From: an uncultured Metabacillus sp.
Lineage (GTDB): Bacteria > Bacillota > Bacilli > Bacillales > Bacillaceae
Assembly (NCBI RefSeq): GCF_947503125.1
Contig: NZ_CANNCR010000032.1
Span: forward strand, 1 to 48,510
Length of the DNA stretch: 48,510 nt
Reading direction: 5' to 3'
Shown piece after piece: positions 34,000-44,119 of this stretch. Numbering within the stretch: the stretch's first letter is position 1; each line of letters opens with the position of its first letter. A model generated the notes under the pieces. It made no database searches. It was given only the letters and a program-made list of their open reading frames with translations, and was not told the origin of the DNA. A program made the position numbers and the translations under genes.

Positions 34000-35070
34000 A
34001 TGAAAGGATATCTCCATTTAGAAGATGGTTCAGTATATACCGGTGAGCTGGAACATGGTTCTTCTCAGGATATAAACGGAGAAATTGTATTTTTTACAGG
34101 GATGACAGGGTATCAGGAAGTGTTAACAGACCCTTCTTATAAAAATCAAATTGTGGTCTTTACGTATCCGCTAATTGGAAACTACGGGATAAACATCAGT
34201 GATGATGAAAGTAAACAACCGCAGGTAAAAGCAGTGGTCATGTATGAATGTACAGACAATTATTCTCACTTTGAAGCAAAGTATAGTTTCAAGGAATATT
34301 TGCAAAAGTGGAATATTCCAATCATTCATCACATTGATACACGGGCGATTGTGAAAAAGATCCGCAACCACGGTTCAATGGCTGCAACAATTTCTCAGGT
34401 GCAAAACAAAGAAAGCAAGCCTTGTGAAATCTACGAAGATGGTGTGTTTGAAGTAGCGTCAACACAGATGCAAACCTATGGAAATGGTGAAAAGCATATT
34501 GCATTAATTGATTTTGGCTATAAAAAATCGATCCTTACTTCATTGCTTAATAGAGGCTGTAAGGTAACAACCGTTCCATTTAAAATGATGGATCAAGTCA
34601 CAAAATTAAAGCCAGATGGTGTCCTATTATCAAATGGACCAGGGGACCCGGAGCAGCTTTCAAACTATTTTTCACAAATTAAAGAAGTTGTTTCTGCATA
34701 CCCAACTCTCGGAATTTGTTTGGGCCATCAATTGATCGCTCTTTCTTTTGGGGCAAAAACAAAAAAACTATTGTTCGGTCATAGAGGGGCAAACCAGCCG
34801 GTTTATGATACGAAAACGAAAAAAGTATTTATCACCTCACAAAATCACAGCTATGTTGTGGTCGGTGAGAGTTTAAAAGACACAAATTTAACAAAGCGTT
34901 TTTATCATATTAATGATGATTCAATCGAAGGATTATCGCATTCTACATTACCAATTTTAACAGCACAATTTCATCCAGAAGCACATCCAGGACCTTCGGA
35001 TAGTGAATGGATTTTTGATGAATTTTTAGATTTAGTCGCTGCAGCAAAAGGAGAAATACTTTATGTCTAA
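34000..35070 (+). CDS. carA: Carbamoyl-phosphate synthase small subunit (arginine-type)
   Basis: Glutamine amidotransferase subunit feeding ammonia to CarB. 356 aa. N-terminal domain with GYLHLEDGSVYTGE and FTGMTGYQEVLTDPSY; C-terminal class I GATase with LSNGPGDPE, nucleophile Cys in LGICLGHQL, and HPEAHPGP (His-Glu). Within the arg operon, so this is the arginine-specific isozyme rather than the pyrimidine one. ATG 34000 with GAGAGGTG upstream; the frame is open to 33913 but without start signals. Confidence 0.95.
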   Translation: MKGYLHLEDGSVYTGELEHGSSQDINGEIVFFTGMTGYQEVLTDPSYKNQIVVFTYPLIGNYGINISDDESKQPQVKAVVMYECTDNYSHFEAKYSFKEYLQKWNIPIIHHIDTRAIVKKIRNHGSMAATISQVQNKESKPCEIYEDGVFEVASTQMQTYGNGEKHIALIDFGYKKSILTSLLNRGCKVTTVPFKMMDQVTKLKPDGVLLSNGPGDPEQLSNYFSQIKEVVSAYPTLGICLGHQLIALSFGAKTKKLLFGHRGANQPVYDTKTKKVFITSQNHSYVVVGESLKDTNLTKRFYHINDDSIEGLSHSTLPILTAQFHPEAHPGPSDSEWIFDEFLDLVAAAKGEILYV

Positions 35071-38000
35071 AAACAAATCAATTAAAAAAATCGTTGTCAT
35101 TGGTTCTGGGCCAATTGTTATTGGCCAGGCGGCAGAATTTGATTATGCCGGAACACAGGGCTGCTTAGCCTTAAAAGAAGAAGGCTATACAGTTGTTTTA
35201 GTTAACAACAATCCTGCAACCATTATGACAGATGAAGAATTTTCAGATGTTCTATACTTTGAACCTTTAACGGTTGAAAGTGTTACAAAGATAATTGAAA
35301 AAGAAAGACCTGATGGCTTACTTGCATCATTAGGCGGCCAAACAGGACTTAACTTAGCGATGGAGCTTCATGAAGCAGGAGTGCTGGAAAAATACGGAGT
35401 CAAACTGCTCGGTACCTCGATTGAATCGATTCGCAAAGGGGAAGACCGAAACGAGTTCCGCCAGTTAATGTATGATTTAAATGAACCAATACCAGAAAGC
35501 TCAATTGTGACTACATTAGAGGAAGCTTTGGAATTTTCCAATAAAATTGGATTTCCGATCATCATTCGCCCAGCCTACACATTAGGCGGTAAAGGCGGCG
35601 GGATCGCTAATAATCCCGAGGAATTCAAAAAATTAGTAAAAAGCGGCTTGCAGGCAAGTCCGATTACCCAATGTTTAATCGAGAAAAGTATTGCAGGCTT
35701 TAAAGAAGTTGAATATGAGATGATCCGTGATTATAAGGGAACATGTATTTCTGTATGTAACATGGAAAACATTGATCCAGTTGGTGTGCATACAGGGGAT
35801 TCGATTGTTGTTGCACCATCTCAAACCTTGACTGATCAAGATTATCATATGCTCAGAACGGCTGCAGTAAAAATCGTTTCAGCTCTTGGTGTGGTCGGTG
35901 GATGTAACATTCAATTAGCTTTGGACACTAAAAGCAAGCAATACTATGTTATTGAAGTTAATCCACGGGTCAGCAGGTCTTCTGCTCTAGCATCAAAAGC
36001 TACAGGCTATCCGATTGCGAAAATTGCTGCAAAGCTGGCAGTTGGCTATACATTGGATGAATTGAAAAATCCATTAACAATGAGTACGTATGCGAGCTTT
36101 GAGCCGGCACTTGACTATGTTGTCGTAAAATTCCCAAGATGGCCGTTTGATAAATTCAATAAAGCTGATCGCAAGCTTGGTACGAAAATGAAAGCAACCG
36201 GTGAAGTAATGGCGATTGAGCGCAATTTAGAGGCTGCGCTGCAAAAGGCTTGTGATTCTCTTGAGCTAGATAATATTGGGACACATTTACCAGAGTTCAA
36301 GGACTTATCAATCGATGAACTTACAGCGGTAATGAATAAAACAGATGACCGCAGATTCTTTGCTGTAATGGAATTGATTAGAAAAGGAATGGCGATTGAA
36401 GAAATACATGCAATGACTGAAATGGATCTATATTTCTTGTCTTGCTTTAAAAAGATTGTCGACCTTGAGCAGCAATTGAAACAGCAAACGATTGCTACGT
36501 TAGATGCTGATTTAATAACTAAAGTAAAAGAAAAAGGCTTTTCTGATCGAACAATCGCATCTTTGATTCAAGCACCTGAAGCAAAGGTAAGAGCGCTTCG
36601 ACTAGAGAGTGGAGTAACCGCTGCTTATAAATATGTAGATACATGTGCTGCTGAATTTGAAGCTCGTACAAACTATTTTTATTCTACTTACTTTGGGGAA
36701 AATGAACAGCCTTCCCTGTCAGATAAGAAACGAATTTTAATTATCGGCTCTGGTCCGATTCGAATCGGTCAAGGGATTGAATTTGACTATAGTGCAGTTC
36801 ACGGAATCAAAGCTTTAAGGCAGTTAGGCTATGAAGCAATCATGATCAACAATAACCCTGAAACCGTTAGTACCGATTTTGAAACGGCAGACCGCTTATA
36901 TTTTGAACCGATCACCCTTGAGCATGTTTTAAATATTGTTGAATCTGAACAAATCGATTCAGTCATTGTTCAATACGGTGGTCAAACAGCGATCAATCTT
37001 GCAGAGCAACTAGAAGCAGCAGGTGTGAAATTACTCGGAACAGATACTGAAACACTTGACTGGCTTGAAGACCGTGATAAGTTCTATCAATTATTAGATG
37101 AGCTTTCTATTCCACATGCTGCAGGCTTAACGGCAAACAATGCCGAGGAAGCGATCAAAGGTGCAAGTGAAATCGGCTATCCGATTCTGTTAAGACCATC
37201 TTATGTAATCGGTGGTAAAGGAATGGTCGTTGTTCATAATGAAGAAACATTAACAAAAATGCTTGCTGAAAGTACAACGATGATCTATCCTGTTTTAATC
37301 GATCAGTTTGTTCAAGGGGTTGAAGGTGAAATTGACCTTATTTCAGATGGGAAAGAAGCGTTTATCCCAACCTATATTGAACATGTTGAGCCTGCAGGTG
37401 TTCACTCAGGTGATAGCTTAGCGATTCTTCCTTCACAGAGCTTCACAGAACAACATAAGCAGGTCATTGCTGGGTATGCAAATGCACTTGTGAAAAAATT
37501 GAATTACCGTGGGATCATGAATATTCAATTTTTGGTGAAGGATGAGCAAATTTATGTGCTTGAGGTAAATCCTCGTGCAAGCCGAACAGCACCAATTATC
37601 AGTAAGGTGACAAGTATCCCGATTATTAAGCATGCTACGTATTTATTATGTGGAAAAACATTAAGTGAGCTTGCGATTAAGCCTTCAGAAATAAACGATT
37701 GGGTTGCTGTTAAATATCCAGTATTCTCAAGCCACGCCCTTCATGATGTCGATCTGACACTTGGACCGGAAATGAAGGCAACGGGAGAAGGCATGTGTGT
37801 CGGTCAAAATGTAGAAAAAGTCTATCGAAAGATTTTTTATAAAGATTTGCAACAAGTAACAAGTGTTTATTTTGATACAATAAATGAGGAAGCAATTGAA
37901 GCGACTAAGAAAGCTGGTCTTCAGGCGATTACAAGTGATTATGCTGCATGGGTTGAAGGGGAGAAAGGAATTTTTGTTTCATTAGATGATAGTGAAGCGG

Positions 38001-38152
38001 CAAAATTAGACCGACAAGCTGCTTTAGAAAAAGGAATGATCCTATTTACAAACCTTTCAACGTATTATGCAAGCATACAAGCACTTACTGCGGACGATGA
38101 ACATGTATTATCGATTCAGGAGCTAACCAAAAAGGAAGTGGTTAAACAATGA
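35063..38152 (+). CDS. carB: Carbamoyl-phosphate synthase large subunit (arginine-type)
   Basis: Makes carbamoyl phosphate from bicarbonate, ammonia and two ATP. 1029 aa with two ATP-grasp halves: [20 protein letters not shown] near the N-terminus and its duplicate [20 protein letters not shown] near 565; [12 protein letters not shown] and [11 protein letters not shown] loops; [15 protein letters not shown] and [11 protein letters not shown]. The C-terminal allosteric segment is shorter and divergent, as in arginine-specific CarB. Overlaps carA by 8 bp. Confidence 0.95.
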   Translation: MSKNKSIKKIVVIGSGPIVIGQAAEFDYAGTQGCLALKEEGYTVVLVNNNPATIMTDEEFSDVLYFEPLTVESVTKIIEKERPDGLLASLGGQTGLNLAMELHEAGVLEKYGVKLLGTSIESIRKGEDRNEFRQLMYDLNEPIPESSIVTTLEEALEFSNKIGFPIIIRPAYTLGGKGGGIANNPEEFKKLVKSGLQASPITQCLIEKSIAGFKEVEYEMIRDYKGTCISVCNMENIDPVGVHTGDSIVVAPSQTLTDQDYHMLRTAAVKIVSALGVVGGCNIQLALDTKSKQYYVIEVNPRVSRSSALASKATGYPIAKIAAKLAVGYTLDELKNPLTMSTYASFEPALDYVVVKFPRWPFDKFNKADRKLGTKMKATGEVMAIERNLEAALQKACDSLELDNIGTHLPEFKDLSIDELTAVMNKTDDRRFFAVMELIRKGMAIEEIHAMTEMDLYFLSCFKKIVDLEQQLKQQTIATLDADLITKVKEKGFSDRTIASLIQAPEAKVRALRLESGVTAAYKYVDTCAAEFEARTNYFYSTYFGENEQPSLSDKKRILIIGSGPIRIGQGIEFDYSAVHGIKALRQLGYEAIMINNNPETVSTDFETADRLYFEPITLEHVLNIVESEQIDSVIVQYGGQTAINLAEQLEAAGVKLLGTDTETLDWLEDRDKFYQLLDELSIPHAAGLTANNAEEAIKGASEIGYPILLRPSYVIGGKGMVVVHNEETLTKMLAESTTMIYPVLIDQFVQGVEGEIDLISDGKEAFIPTYIEHVEPAGVHSGDSLAILPSQSFTEQHKQVIAGYANALVKKLNYRGIMNIQFLVKDEQIYVLEVNPRASRTAPIISKVTSIPIIKHATYLLCGKTLSELAIKPSEINDWVAVKYPVFSSHALHDVDLTLGPEMKATGEGMCVGQNVEKVYRKIFYKDLQQVTSVYFDTINEEAIEATKKAGLQAITSDYAAWVEGEKGIFVSLDDSEAAKLDRQAALEKGMILFTNLSTYYASIQALTADDEHVLSIQELTKKEVVKQ

Positions 38153-39093
38153 GCAATGTAAATTTAAAAGAAAAAACAGCAGTTGGCAAAAGAGATTTTC
38201 TGACCCTGCTTGACTATAGCAAAGAAGAGATTCTTCATCTTATTGACGAGGCATTTAAATTAGAAGAAAATCCCCTGCAGCCGGTTTTAGCGGGCAAGAC
38301 ACTTGCTATGATTTTTGAAAAATCATCAACGCGGACACGTGTATCGTTTGAGACAGGCATGCTTCAATTAGGAGGCCATGCCCTGTTTTTAAGCAGCCAG
38401 GACCTTCAATTAGGCAGAGGGGAACCTGTATCTGATACAGCAAAGGTTTTATCAGGGTATGTTGATGCGATTATGATTCGTACGTTTGGTCATGATAAAA
38501 TTGAAGAGCTTGCAAAGCATGCGAGCATTCCGGTTATTAACGGATTAACAGATTTATTCCACCCATGTCAAGCCCTTGCTGATTTAAAAACAATCTATCG
38601 TTTAAAAGGTCAGTTTGCTGGTGTGAAAACAGCGTATTTAGGTGACGGAAACAATGTGGCACACTCATTAATGATTGCCGCAGCAAAGGTTGGCATGGAC
38701 TTTTCATTAGGATGTCCTAAAGGCTATGAACCAAATCAAGAGATTGTTGAAAAAGCACAAAAAATTGCTGAGGAAACTGGAGCGAAAATTGTGATTACAA
38801 ATGATCCAGTCGAAGCGGTTCAAGATGCGGACATCGTATACACAGATGTATGGGCAAGCATGGGTCAGGAAAGTGAACAACAAGAGCGTTTAATCGCATT
38901 TAAAGATTTCCAGGTAAATGATGAACTTGTGAAGCATGCAAAAGAAGATTACCATTTCCTTCACTGCCTGCCAGCACATCGCGAAGAGGAAGTTACAGCA
39001 TCCATCATTGATGGTGAGCATTCAGCCGTATTTGAGCAAGCAGAAAATCGTCTGCATGTTCAAAAGGCGTTGTTGAAGGAATTGCTTGCTTAA
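38149..39093 (+). CDS. argF: Ornithine carbamoyltransferase
   Basis: Joins ornithine and carbamoyl phosphate to citrulline. 314 aa. Carbamoyl-phosphate loop [13 protein letters not shown] (about 53-65), [12 protein letters not shown], and the ornithine-binding [11 protein letters not shown] with the catalytic Cys. It overlaps carB by 4 bp and ends the operon before a strong terminator. argG and argH are not in the window. Confidence 0.95.
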   Translation: MSNVNLKEKTAVGKRDFLTLLDYSKEEILHLIDEAFKLEENPLQPVLAGKTLAMIFEKSSTRTRVSFETGMLQLGGHALFLSSQDLQLGRGEPVSDTAKVLSGYVDAIMIRTFGHDKIEELAKHASIPVINGLTDLFHPCQALADLKTIYRLKGQFAGVKTAYLGDGNNVAHSLMIAAAKVGMDFSLGCPKGYEPNQEIVEKAQKIAEETGAKIVITNDPVEAVQDADIVYTDVWASMGQESEQQERLIAFKDFQVNDELVKHAKEDYHFLHCLPAHREEEVTASIIDGEHSAVFEQAENRLHVQKALLKELLA

Positions 39094-39105
39094 TAATAAA
39101 GAGAA

Positions 39106-39142
39106 AAGAAGGCGTGTAATCATAATTACGCCTTCTTTTTTT
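39106..39142 (+). terminator. Terminator of the arg-car operon
   Basis: AAGAAGGCGT and ACGCCTTCTT, 10-bp perfect stem, 12-nt loop, then seven T. Confidence 0.9.
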
Positions 39143-39259
39143 GTTATAACAGAAAATCCAATTTTCTACAGAACAGGAAATAAGTAGCGCCCTAATGGGT
39201 GCTCATGAAATATATGAGTCAGGAGATACTATACACAAACAAGAGAGGAGGGGGATAGA

Positions 39260-39439
39260 ATGGGCCAACAGCATCGTTTTCGCACAGGTCAGAAGGCACC
39301 TAATAATGGGACTTATGTAGAAATAGGTGAAACAGGGGACAATGTGAAAAATCCTGCTCAAATCAAATTAAAGGCGGGAGATCGATTCCCTGAAACGGCT
39401 AACCATAACCGACAATGGACATATAAAAGAAAACCTTAA
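39260..39439 (+). CDS. yjzC: YjzC family small protein
   Basis: 59 aa, the same length as B. subtilis YjzC and in the same place. Recognisable by RFRTGQKAPNNGTYVEIGETG and the ending HNRQWTYKRKP. Soluble, basic, function unknown. GAGGAGGGGG lies upstream of the ATG. Confidence 0.88.
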   Translation: MGQQHRFRTGQKAPNNGTYVEIGETGDNVKNPAQIKLKAGDRFPETANHNRQWTYKRKP

Positions 39440-39443
39440 TACG

Positions 39444-39592
39444 AAAAGCGGAAGCGCCTTGCTCAGCGACGTATGAACTGGAGCACTCCGTATGAGATAA
39501 AGGAAACACGAAGAGCGTAAGCGATTCGATGTTGACTTATCGTAAGGAGGAGGGGGAAGTTCATTAGTCGCTAGGCGCTGGAGCTAGACACC
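39444..39592 (-). repeat. Dispersed palindromic repeat, copy B (inverted)
   Basis: On the minus strand begins GGTGTCTAGCTCCAGCGCC and ends GGCGCTTCCGCTTTT, as copies A and C. The internal stem is GCGAC-N2-ATGAACT (39466-39479) with AGTTCAT-N2-GTCGC (39558-39571), different in sequence from the stems of the other copies. Non-coding, directly after yjzC. Confidence 0.75.
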
Positions 39593-39647
39593 AAAACTAA
39601 GTATAAAAACCATACAATTGTGTACTTACTTTATTTTTCATTAATTG

Positions 39648-39677
39648 AAAAAACCCTACAACGATGTAGGGTTTTTT
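39648..39677. terminator. Bidirectional terminator between yjzC and yjzD
   Basis: AAAAAACCCTACA-ACGA-TGTAGGGTTTTTT, a 13-bp perfect stem with A and T runs on both sides. Confidence 0.88.
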
Positions 39678-39699
39678 GATTGTGAAGTCGAACAATCAT

Positions 39700-39888
39700 T
39701 TAATGATGATCATTTGCTGCTGGCTCGTTAGGGATGACTTCCGCAATAATAAAGATGACAACGATTGCAATAACAGAAAGAATGGTTGAAGTCATGAAGT
39801 CATAATGACCGCCTGTCATTGAATTAACAACATATGATGCCATATGTATTAATAAAAACCCCCAGAAAAATGTCCAAAAGAAACGCAC
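39700..39888 (-). CDS. yjzD: YjzD (DUF2929) membrane protein
   Basis: 62 aa with two membrane helices (FFWTFFWGFLLIHMASYV and TSTILSVIAIVVIFIIAEVI) and the polar tail PNEPAANDHH. The DUF2929 pattern and position match B. subtilis YjzD. Function unknown. Confidence 0.87.
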   Translation of the reverse strand: MRFFWTFFWGFLLIHMASYVVNSMTGGHYDFMTSTILSVIAIVVIFIIAEVIPNEPAANDHH

Positions 39889-40137
39889 TGCTATTCACCT
39901 CTATTTCCAGACGAATTCTGATTCTATCTTATCACAGATTTAATGAATAGTAAAAGCACCTTTTAAAACGTTCATAAACTATTCAATGTGATATTCGTCT
40001 ATATTTTGGATAATAGTGATAACGTCCCATTCTTTTTAAATCGGTATACATACATTATATAGAATGTAAAGGAATATGATGTTTTCACAACCTCTTTTCC
40101 GCATTCAAAATTTGCAAATGAGAAAGGTGGTGGGCAA

Positions 40138-40875
40138 GTGATGACAATTACGGAGCGCTTTTTTCAAATTGAAACAGAATGGAATGTTGTTCATTTACCA
40201 ACAAGACCGAATGGGTTTGGAATTTTAATAATTGGTGACCGTTCAGACTTTGTAGATGAAAACTCAAGCTTTTGGCATCAACATTACGGAAGAAACCAGC
40301 TAATTAAAGAGCTTATGAACGAAGGGTATACATTATTTCATTCAAATTTATATGGTAGTAATTGGGGTAGTCCTCGTGCTGTGACAATGGCGAAGCAGCT
40401 ATACCATTTAATCATGAAAAAGGAAATATTAAATCAGCGTATTCATGTGCTAACAGAAGGTATGGGTGGATTAACAGCATTGCAATTAATGGAAACTATG
40501 CCTGATAAGATCCGCTCTGTCGCGATGATGAATCCTTGCCTTGACCTCCAAGCCCATCTCGAAAAGGAAAAAGAGCATAAGTTTTTTTATAAGCGTTTAA
40601 TGAGGGAAATTTCTGTCGCTTATGAAATAGAAGAAAAAAAGATTAAATCAGTACATCTGCCATCGATGTATGATTGTACGTCTAATCAACCAGTTCGGAT
40701 TTGGCAAAGAATGAATCTCGCGACTTATTCACCAAAAGATCATTGCAAAAAATATGAAGAAATACGAAAAAAAAGTGGCAGCCCAATTCGACTTATTTAT
40801 CATTTAGGAGAAAATCCTTACCGAATCAACCAATCCATCATAAAATTTTATAAAGAGAATGAGAGGGTTTTGTAA
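40138..40875 (+). CDS. yjaU: Alpha/beta-hydrolase-like protein YjaU
   Basis: 245 aa. Position and length match B. subtilis YjaU. The alpha/beta-hydrolase core is visible (GFGILIIGDRSD, the ILNQRIHVLTEGMGGLTALQ strand-turn-helix), but the nucleophile elbow reads TEGMGG, so the expected Ser of GxSxG appears to be Gly. It may therefore be non-catalytic. Start GTG 40138 or ATG 40141, both served by AAAGGTGG. Confidence 0.82.
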   Translation: MMTITERFFQIETEWNVVHLPTRPNGFGILIIGDRSDFVDENSSFWHQHYGRNQLIKELMNEGYTLFHSNLYGSNWGSPRAVTMAKQLYHLIMKKEILNQRIHVLTEGMGGLTALQLMETMPDKIRSVAMMNPCLDLQAHLEKEKEHKFFYKRLMREISVAYEIEEKKIKSVHLPSMYDCTSNQPVRIWQRMNLATYSPKDHCKKYEEIRKKSGSPIRLIYHLGENPYRINQSIIKFYKENERVL

Positions 40876-40908
40876 TAAAGTGAGACTTACAGTTTTACTG
40901 CTCGTTTA

Positions 40909-40957
40909 AACACGCCAACTGGAGAATAGCTCCTTCAAAGTTGGCGTGTTCTTTTTT
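40909..40957 (+). terminator. Terminator of yjaU
   Basis: AACACGCCAACT and AGTTGGCGTGTT, 12-bp perfect stem with an inner GGAG/CTCC, then a T-rich run. Confidence 0.87.
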
Positions 40958-41086
40958 CTGCACAAGAAAGCATAAAAATTTTAGGTTTTCTCCATTAGGA
41001 TTTGGTACAAGTCGAGTTTTTCTAAACGGACTAATTTTATCAGGCAATGCATACGATACAATATCTTTCTATTTAGGAGGAACGGA

Positions 41087-41881
41087 ATGTTAAACCACGT
41101 TATTGTTTTTGGAACACACACATATGTTGGCTTTGCCCTTTGTGAACGGTTGATTAATGAAGGAATAGAGGTAAAGGGGATTTATTCATCCCCAACCAAT
41201 CCTATAAATAAACATCTATTAAATGAGCGGTTTATGATGATCGGAAGAAATGCTTTATTTCGAAAGGTGGAAGGATATGAAGCATCTGAGGAAGAAAAAT
41301 CGGCTGACATGATCATCCATTGCTGTGATGACGGAATTGAAGCACCATTGATCGCTGAAGATCGTAAGCAACTAGCCATTTCGGTGAATTTAGCAAAAAA
41401 ATTAAAGATTCCATATGTTTTTATTACCTCTGATAATAATGGTCAGGATGGATTACGAAAAGAGCATATGGAGTTTTGTGAGCAATATGTTTCAAGTCAT
41501 TTAGAGAGCTGCACGACGTTTCGTCTTCCTGTTTTATTTGGACCATATCAACCAATAACAGAAGAAATTCATCAATTTTTAATGAAAGACCAACGTGAAG
41601 CTGTATTGCATATTAATGAACCGATTCTTTTCATTGAAGATGCCGTTGATACAATATGGGAGTTATTAGAAGTCAGTGTTCAAGGAAAAGATTATGTTTT
41701 ACAAAGTGAAATGAAACAAGAGAAGGTATCGCTAGCTTCTATGGAAATCCAACTTAATGCCAGCAAGCGACATAATAAAGGTTCTGAAACCTATTTGATT
41801 AAAGAAATAACAAGCATGGATGAGGGTTTAAAAGCACAGTTGGAATTTATTAAAAAATACCGTAATATTCTTAGTCCTTAG
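41087..41881 (+). CDS. yjaV: NAD(P)-binding SDR-like protein YjaV
   Basis: 264 aa extended-SDR (epimerase) fold without a full active site: the nucleotide loop reads GTHTYVG (the middle Gly of GxxGxxG is Thr), and the usual YxxxK is not evident near FITSDNNGQDGLRKEHMEF. FRLPVLFGPYQP is epimerase-like. AGGAGG precedes the ATG. Same position as B. subtilis yjaV. Role unknown, possibly non-enzymatic. Confidence 0.82.
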   Translation: MLNHVIVFGTHTYVGFALCERLINEGIEVKGIYSSPTNPINKHLLNERFMMIGRNALFRKVEGYEASEEEKSADMIIHCCDDGIEAPLIAEDRKQLAISVNLAKKLKIPYVFITSDNNGQDGLRKEHMEFCEQYVSSHLESCTTFRLPVLFGPYQPITEEIHQFLMKDQREAVLHINEPILFIEDAVDTIWELLEVSVQGKDYVLQSEMKQEKVSLASMEIQLNASKRHNKGSETYLIKEITSMDEGLKAQLEFIKKYRNILSP

Positions 41882-41935
41882 TCAGATAATACTTGTGTAA
41901 TCTAACGACGAGATAGTAAGGAAAGAAGGGTGTCT

Positions 41936-42100
41936 ATGTCCAAAAAACTTGGACTTATCTTTCTTTTACTATTTTCGCTTTTGGTTGTGGACAACCATTT
42001 AATAAGGAAACAAGGCATGCTCGTTCCTGAAAGGAATGATATTTAAGTTTAGGGAACAAAAGGGTATAAAGGTCTTCAAAAAAATACAAACTGAAACGAG
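41936..42100 (+). pseudogene. med: Remnant of med, competence activator lipoprotein
   Basis: Between yjaV and comZ, where B. subtilis has med. An ATG with GAAGGG upstream opens MSKKLGLIFLLLFSLL. The next frame gives the lipobox region AFGCGQPFNKETRHA, the first frame resumes with GMLVPE, and GTKGYKGL follows, then IQTE in yet another frame. These are the expected successive parts of a Med/BMP-type lipoprotein N-terminus (about 317 aa in B. subtilis). At least three frameshifts and loss of everything after about residue 55 show it is dead. Confidence 0.75.
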
Positions 42101-42190
42101 ATACTTTCTAAATCAATTGCAATCAGTCTATACAATTTCAATTAGTCATTATAAGATAGAAATGATAAAAAAATAGCTGGAGTGAGAATA

Positions 42191-42373
42191 ATGGAACAAC
42201 ATCCTAAAGCGATGGAATTTATGCAAATCGCAATGAAATACTTACCTGAAGCGAAGCAAAAGCTTGAAGGATCGGGAATTGAATTGTCAATGGAAACAAT
42301 TCAACCGATGATGGAATTATTTACGAAAGTAATGGGAGAAGCATACGAATTAGGAAAGAAAGACGCACAATAA
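42191..42373 (+). CDS. comZ: Competence protein ComZ
   Basis: 60 aa; closely matches B. subtilis ComZ (FMQIAMKYLPEAKQKLEGSG, IELSMETIQPMMELFTKVMG, AYELGKKDA). ComZ represses comG transcription in B. subtilis. ATG 42191 with GGAGTGAG 5 nt upstream is preferred to GTG 42182. In B. subtilis it is cotranscribed with med; here med is a remnant, so comZ needs the local AT-rich promoter region (TATACA near 42130). Confidence 0.9.
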   Translation: MEQHPKAMEFMQIAMKYLPEAKQKLEGSGIELSMETIQPMMELFTKVMGEAYELGKKDAQ

Positions 42374-42379
42374 ATAATG

Positions 42380-42424
42380 GGGGCTGCTTAAAAAGGATCT
42401 GCTCCTTTGTTTTAAAACAGCCCC
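42380..42424 (+). terminator. Hairpin after comZ
   Basis: GGGGCTG/CAGCCCC stem with inner A/T pairing and an AAGGA/TCCTT arm. T run weak. Confidence 0.5.
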
Positions 42425-42505
42425 TTCCCTACATTCCTGAGCAGAAGGCAAAGAACACCTTCAAATCTGGAATGTTTTTTAATTTTCTGAGTCTAGAAGG
42501 CGCTA

Positions 42506-42835
42506 TTATTTTTTTATTTTGGTTTTAATAAAGTTAATGACTGGAGTAATCTCCTCAAGCATTGGTTTTAGATTATTAATTGATGTCATAATATCATCTA
42601 ATTGTTCAAATAGAGTAAAATAGTTGACCTCATCTGTTTGATTCAAGTTCTTGTGGGAAGATTGTTGTGAAGGGTTTCGTCTCTGTCTTCCATTTATAGA
42701 TCTTGACCCGAATAAAAAGGCATTAAAACGGTCGGCTTCTGACATTTCTTCAACTTTTTCAGTTTTTTCAACCTCTTCAAATTCAATTTCTGCCTCATGG
42801 GCATTCTTTTCCTCAAATTGATCACCTTGATCCAC
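42506..42835 (-). CDS. Hypothetical acidic protein, 109 aa
   Basis: From GTG 42835 (GGGGGTGAT upstream) the product is strongly acidic in its first 40 residues (EEKNAHEAEIEFEEVEK), then MSEADRFNAFLFGSRS, a polar Q/S/N-rich middle, and a C-terminal amphipathic helix region (LFEQLDDIMTSINNLKPMLE). The frame continues upstream to 43000, but those residues overlap the fabH control region and have no ribosome site. It resembles uncharacterised Bacillus proteins found between comZ and fabH (yjzB position), without a recognised domain. Confidence 0.65.
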   Translation of the reverse strand: MDQGDQFEEKNAHEAEIEFEEVEKTEKVEEMSEADRFNAFLFGSRSINGRQRRNPSQQSSHKNLNQTDEVNYFTLFEQLDDIMTSINNLKPMLEEITPVINFIKTKIKK

Positions 42836-42932
42836 CGATATCACCCCCATTAAGATGAAATATCTTTCATTTACTATTAAATTATGACTAAGTACTGTAC
42901 TTGTTCTAGTCGGTTGTCCTAAAACATTATGA

Positions 42933-42978
42933 TTGAAAAAGAAAGGCCAATAAGATAAAATTAGTACCAAGTCATAAT
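42933..42978 (+). promoter_or_regulatory. fabH promoter with FapR operator
   Basis: TTGAAA (42933), 17 bp, TAAAAT (42956), then TTAGTACCAAGTCATAAT (42961-42978), which fits the FapR box (TTAGTACC centre with flanking TTAA/TAAT) overlapping the start point. FapR represses fatty-acid genes and is released by malonyl-CoA, so this should control fabH and possibly fabF. Confidence 0.75.
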
Positions 42979-43040
42979 AATTGATGATAAAGTCTTGCAA
43001 AATAAAACGATACCTAACTTTATATTAAGGGGTTGTACAT

Positions 43041-43973
43041 ATGAACGCTGGATTTATAGGCATTGGACGTTACACACCAGAAAAGGTTCTAACAAATGCC
43101 GATTTAGAAAAAATGGTGGATACTTCTGATGAATGGATTCGAACAAGAACAGGAATTGAAGAACGCAGGATTGCTGATGATTCTATGAATACATCGGATA
43201 TGGGATTATTGGCTGCTGAAAAGGCTCTCGAAAATGCTGGGATTGCCGCTGAGGACTTGGATTTAATCCTTGTTGCAACGGTAACCCCTGATCAGCCTTT
43301 TCCAACTGTTGCATGTATGCTTCAAGAAAGATTAGGGGCTAAAAAAGCTGCTGCAATGGATATTAGTGCTGCCTGTGCCGGTTTTATGTATGGTGTCATC
43401 ACAGCCAAGCAGTTTATCGAAACAGGTGCTTATAAGCATGTATTAGTAGTAGGTGTTGAAAAGCTTTCAAAAATCACGGATTGGGAAGACCGTAATACCG
43501 CTGTGTTATTTGGCGATGGGGCTGGTGCTGCCGTTATTGGGCCGGTTAGTGAAGGCAAGGGCATTTTATCCTTTGAGCTTGGTGCAGATGGGACAGGAGC
43601 TAAGCATCTATACCAAGATGAATACATTATTATGAATGGCAGAGAAGTATTTAAATTTGCTGTTAGACAAATGGGTGAATCAAGTGTAAATGTTCTTGAA
43701 AAAGTCGGTCTAAGTAAAGAAGATGTTGATTTCCTCATTCCACATCAAGCAAATATTCGCATCATGGAAGCGGCAAGAGAACGTCTTGAGCTTCCAGTTG
43801 AAAAAATGTCAAAAACGGTGCATAAATATGGAAACACATCTGCAGCTTCGATCCCTATTTCGTTAGTGGAGGAAGTAGAAGCAGGCAAAATCAAGGATGG
43901 CGATGTTATCGTTATGGTTGGTTTCGGCGGCGGTTTAACCTGGGGGGCCATTGCCCTGCGTTGGGGTCGTTAA
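43041..43973 (+). CDS. fabH: Beta-ketoacyl-ACP synthase III
   Basis: Starts fatty-acid synthesis by condensing acyl-CoA with malonyl-ACP. 310 aa thiolase fold; catalytic triad Cys112 (SAACAGF), His235 (PHQANIR) and Asn265 (GNTSAAS). Orthologue of B. subtilis FabHA, which prefers branched primers. Own promoter with FapR site. Confidence 0.95.
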   Translation: MNAGFIGIGRYTPEKVLTNADLEKMVDTSDEWIRTRTGIEERRIADDSMNTSDMGLLAAEKALENAGIAAEDLDLILVATVTPDQPFPTVACMLQERLGAKKAAAMDISAACAGFMYGVITAKQFIETGAYKHVLVVGVEKLSKITDWEDRNTAVLFGDGAGAAVIGPVSEGKGILSFELGADGTGAKHLYQDEYIIMNGREVFKFAVRQMGESSVNVLEKVGLSKEDVDFLIPHQANIRIMEAARERLELPVEKMSKTVHKYGNTSAASIPISLVEEVEAGKIKDGDVIVMVGFGGGLTWGAIALRWGR

Positions 43974-44119
43974 GAAATAACTTTTTAAGAAGATTCTTTT
44001 ATGTTCATACTAAAGAGCAATTACAATACGTCAATCATAAATAAAAACTGATTACGATTAGGCTTTTTAGCAACAGTGGTAAAGTCTAAAACGATCAAAA
44101 AAGGTGAGGTGCAATCATC

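Noticed and set aside
42836-43000. Extended N-terminus of the 42506-42835 protein with a hydrophobic segment
   Set aside because: It overlaps the fabH promoter and FapR box in antisense and has no ribosome site; GTG 42835 with GGGGGTGAT is better.
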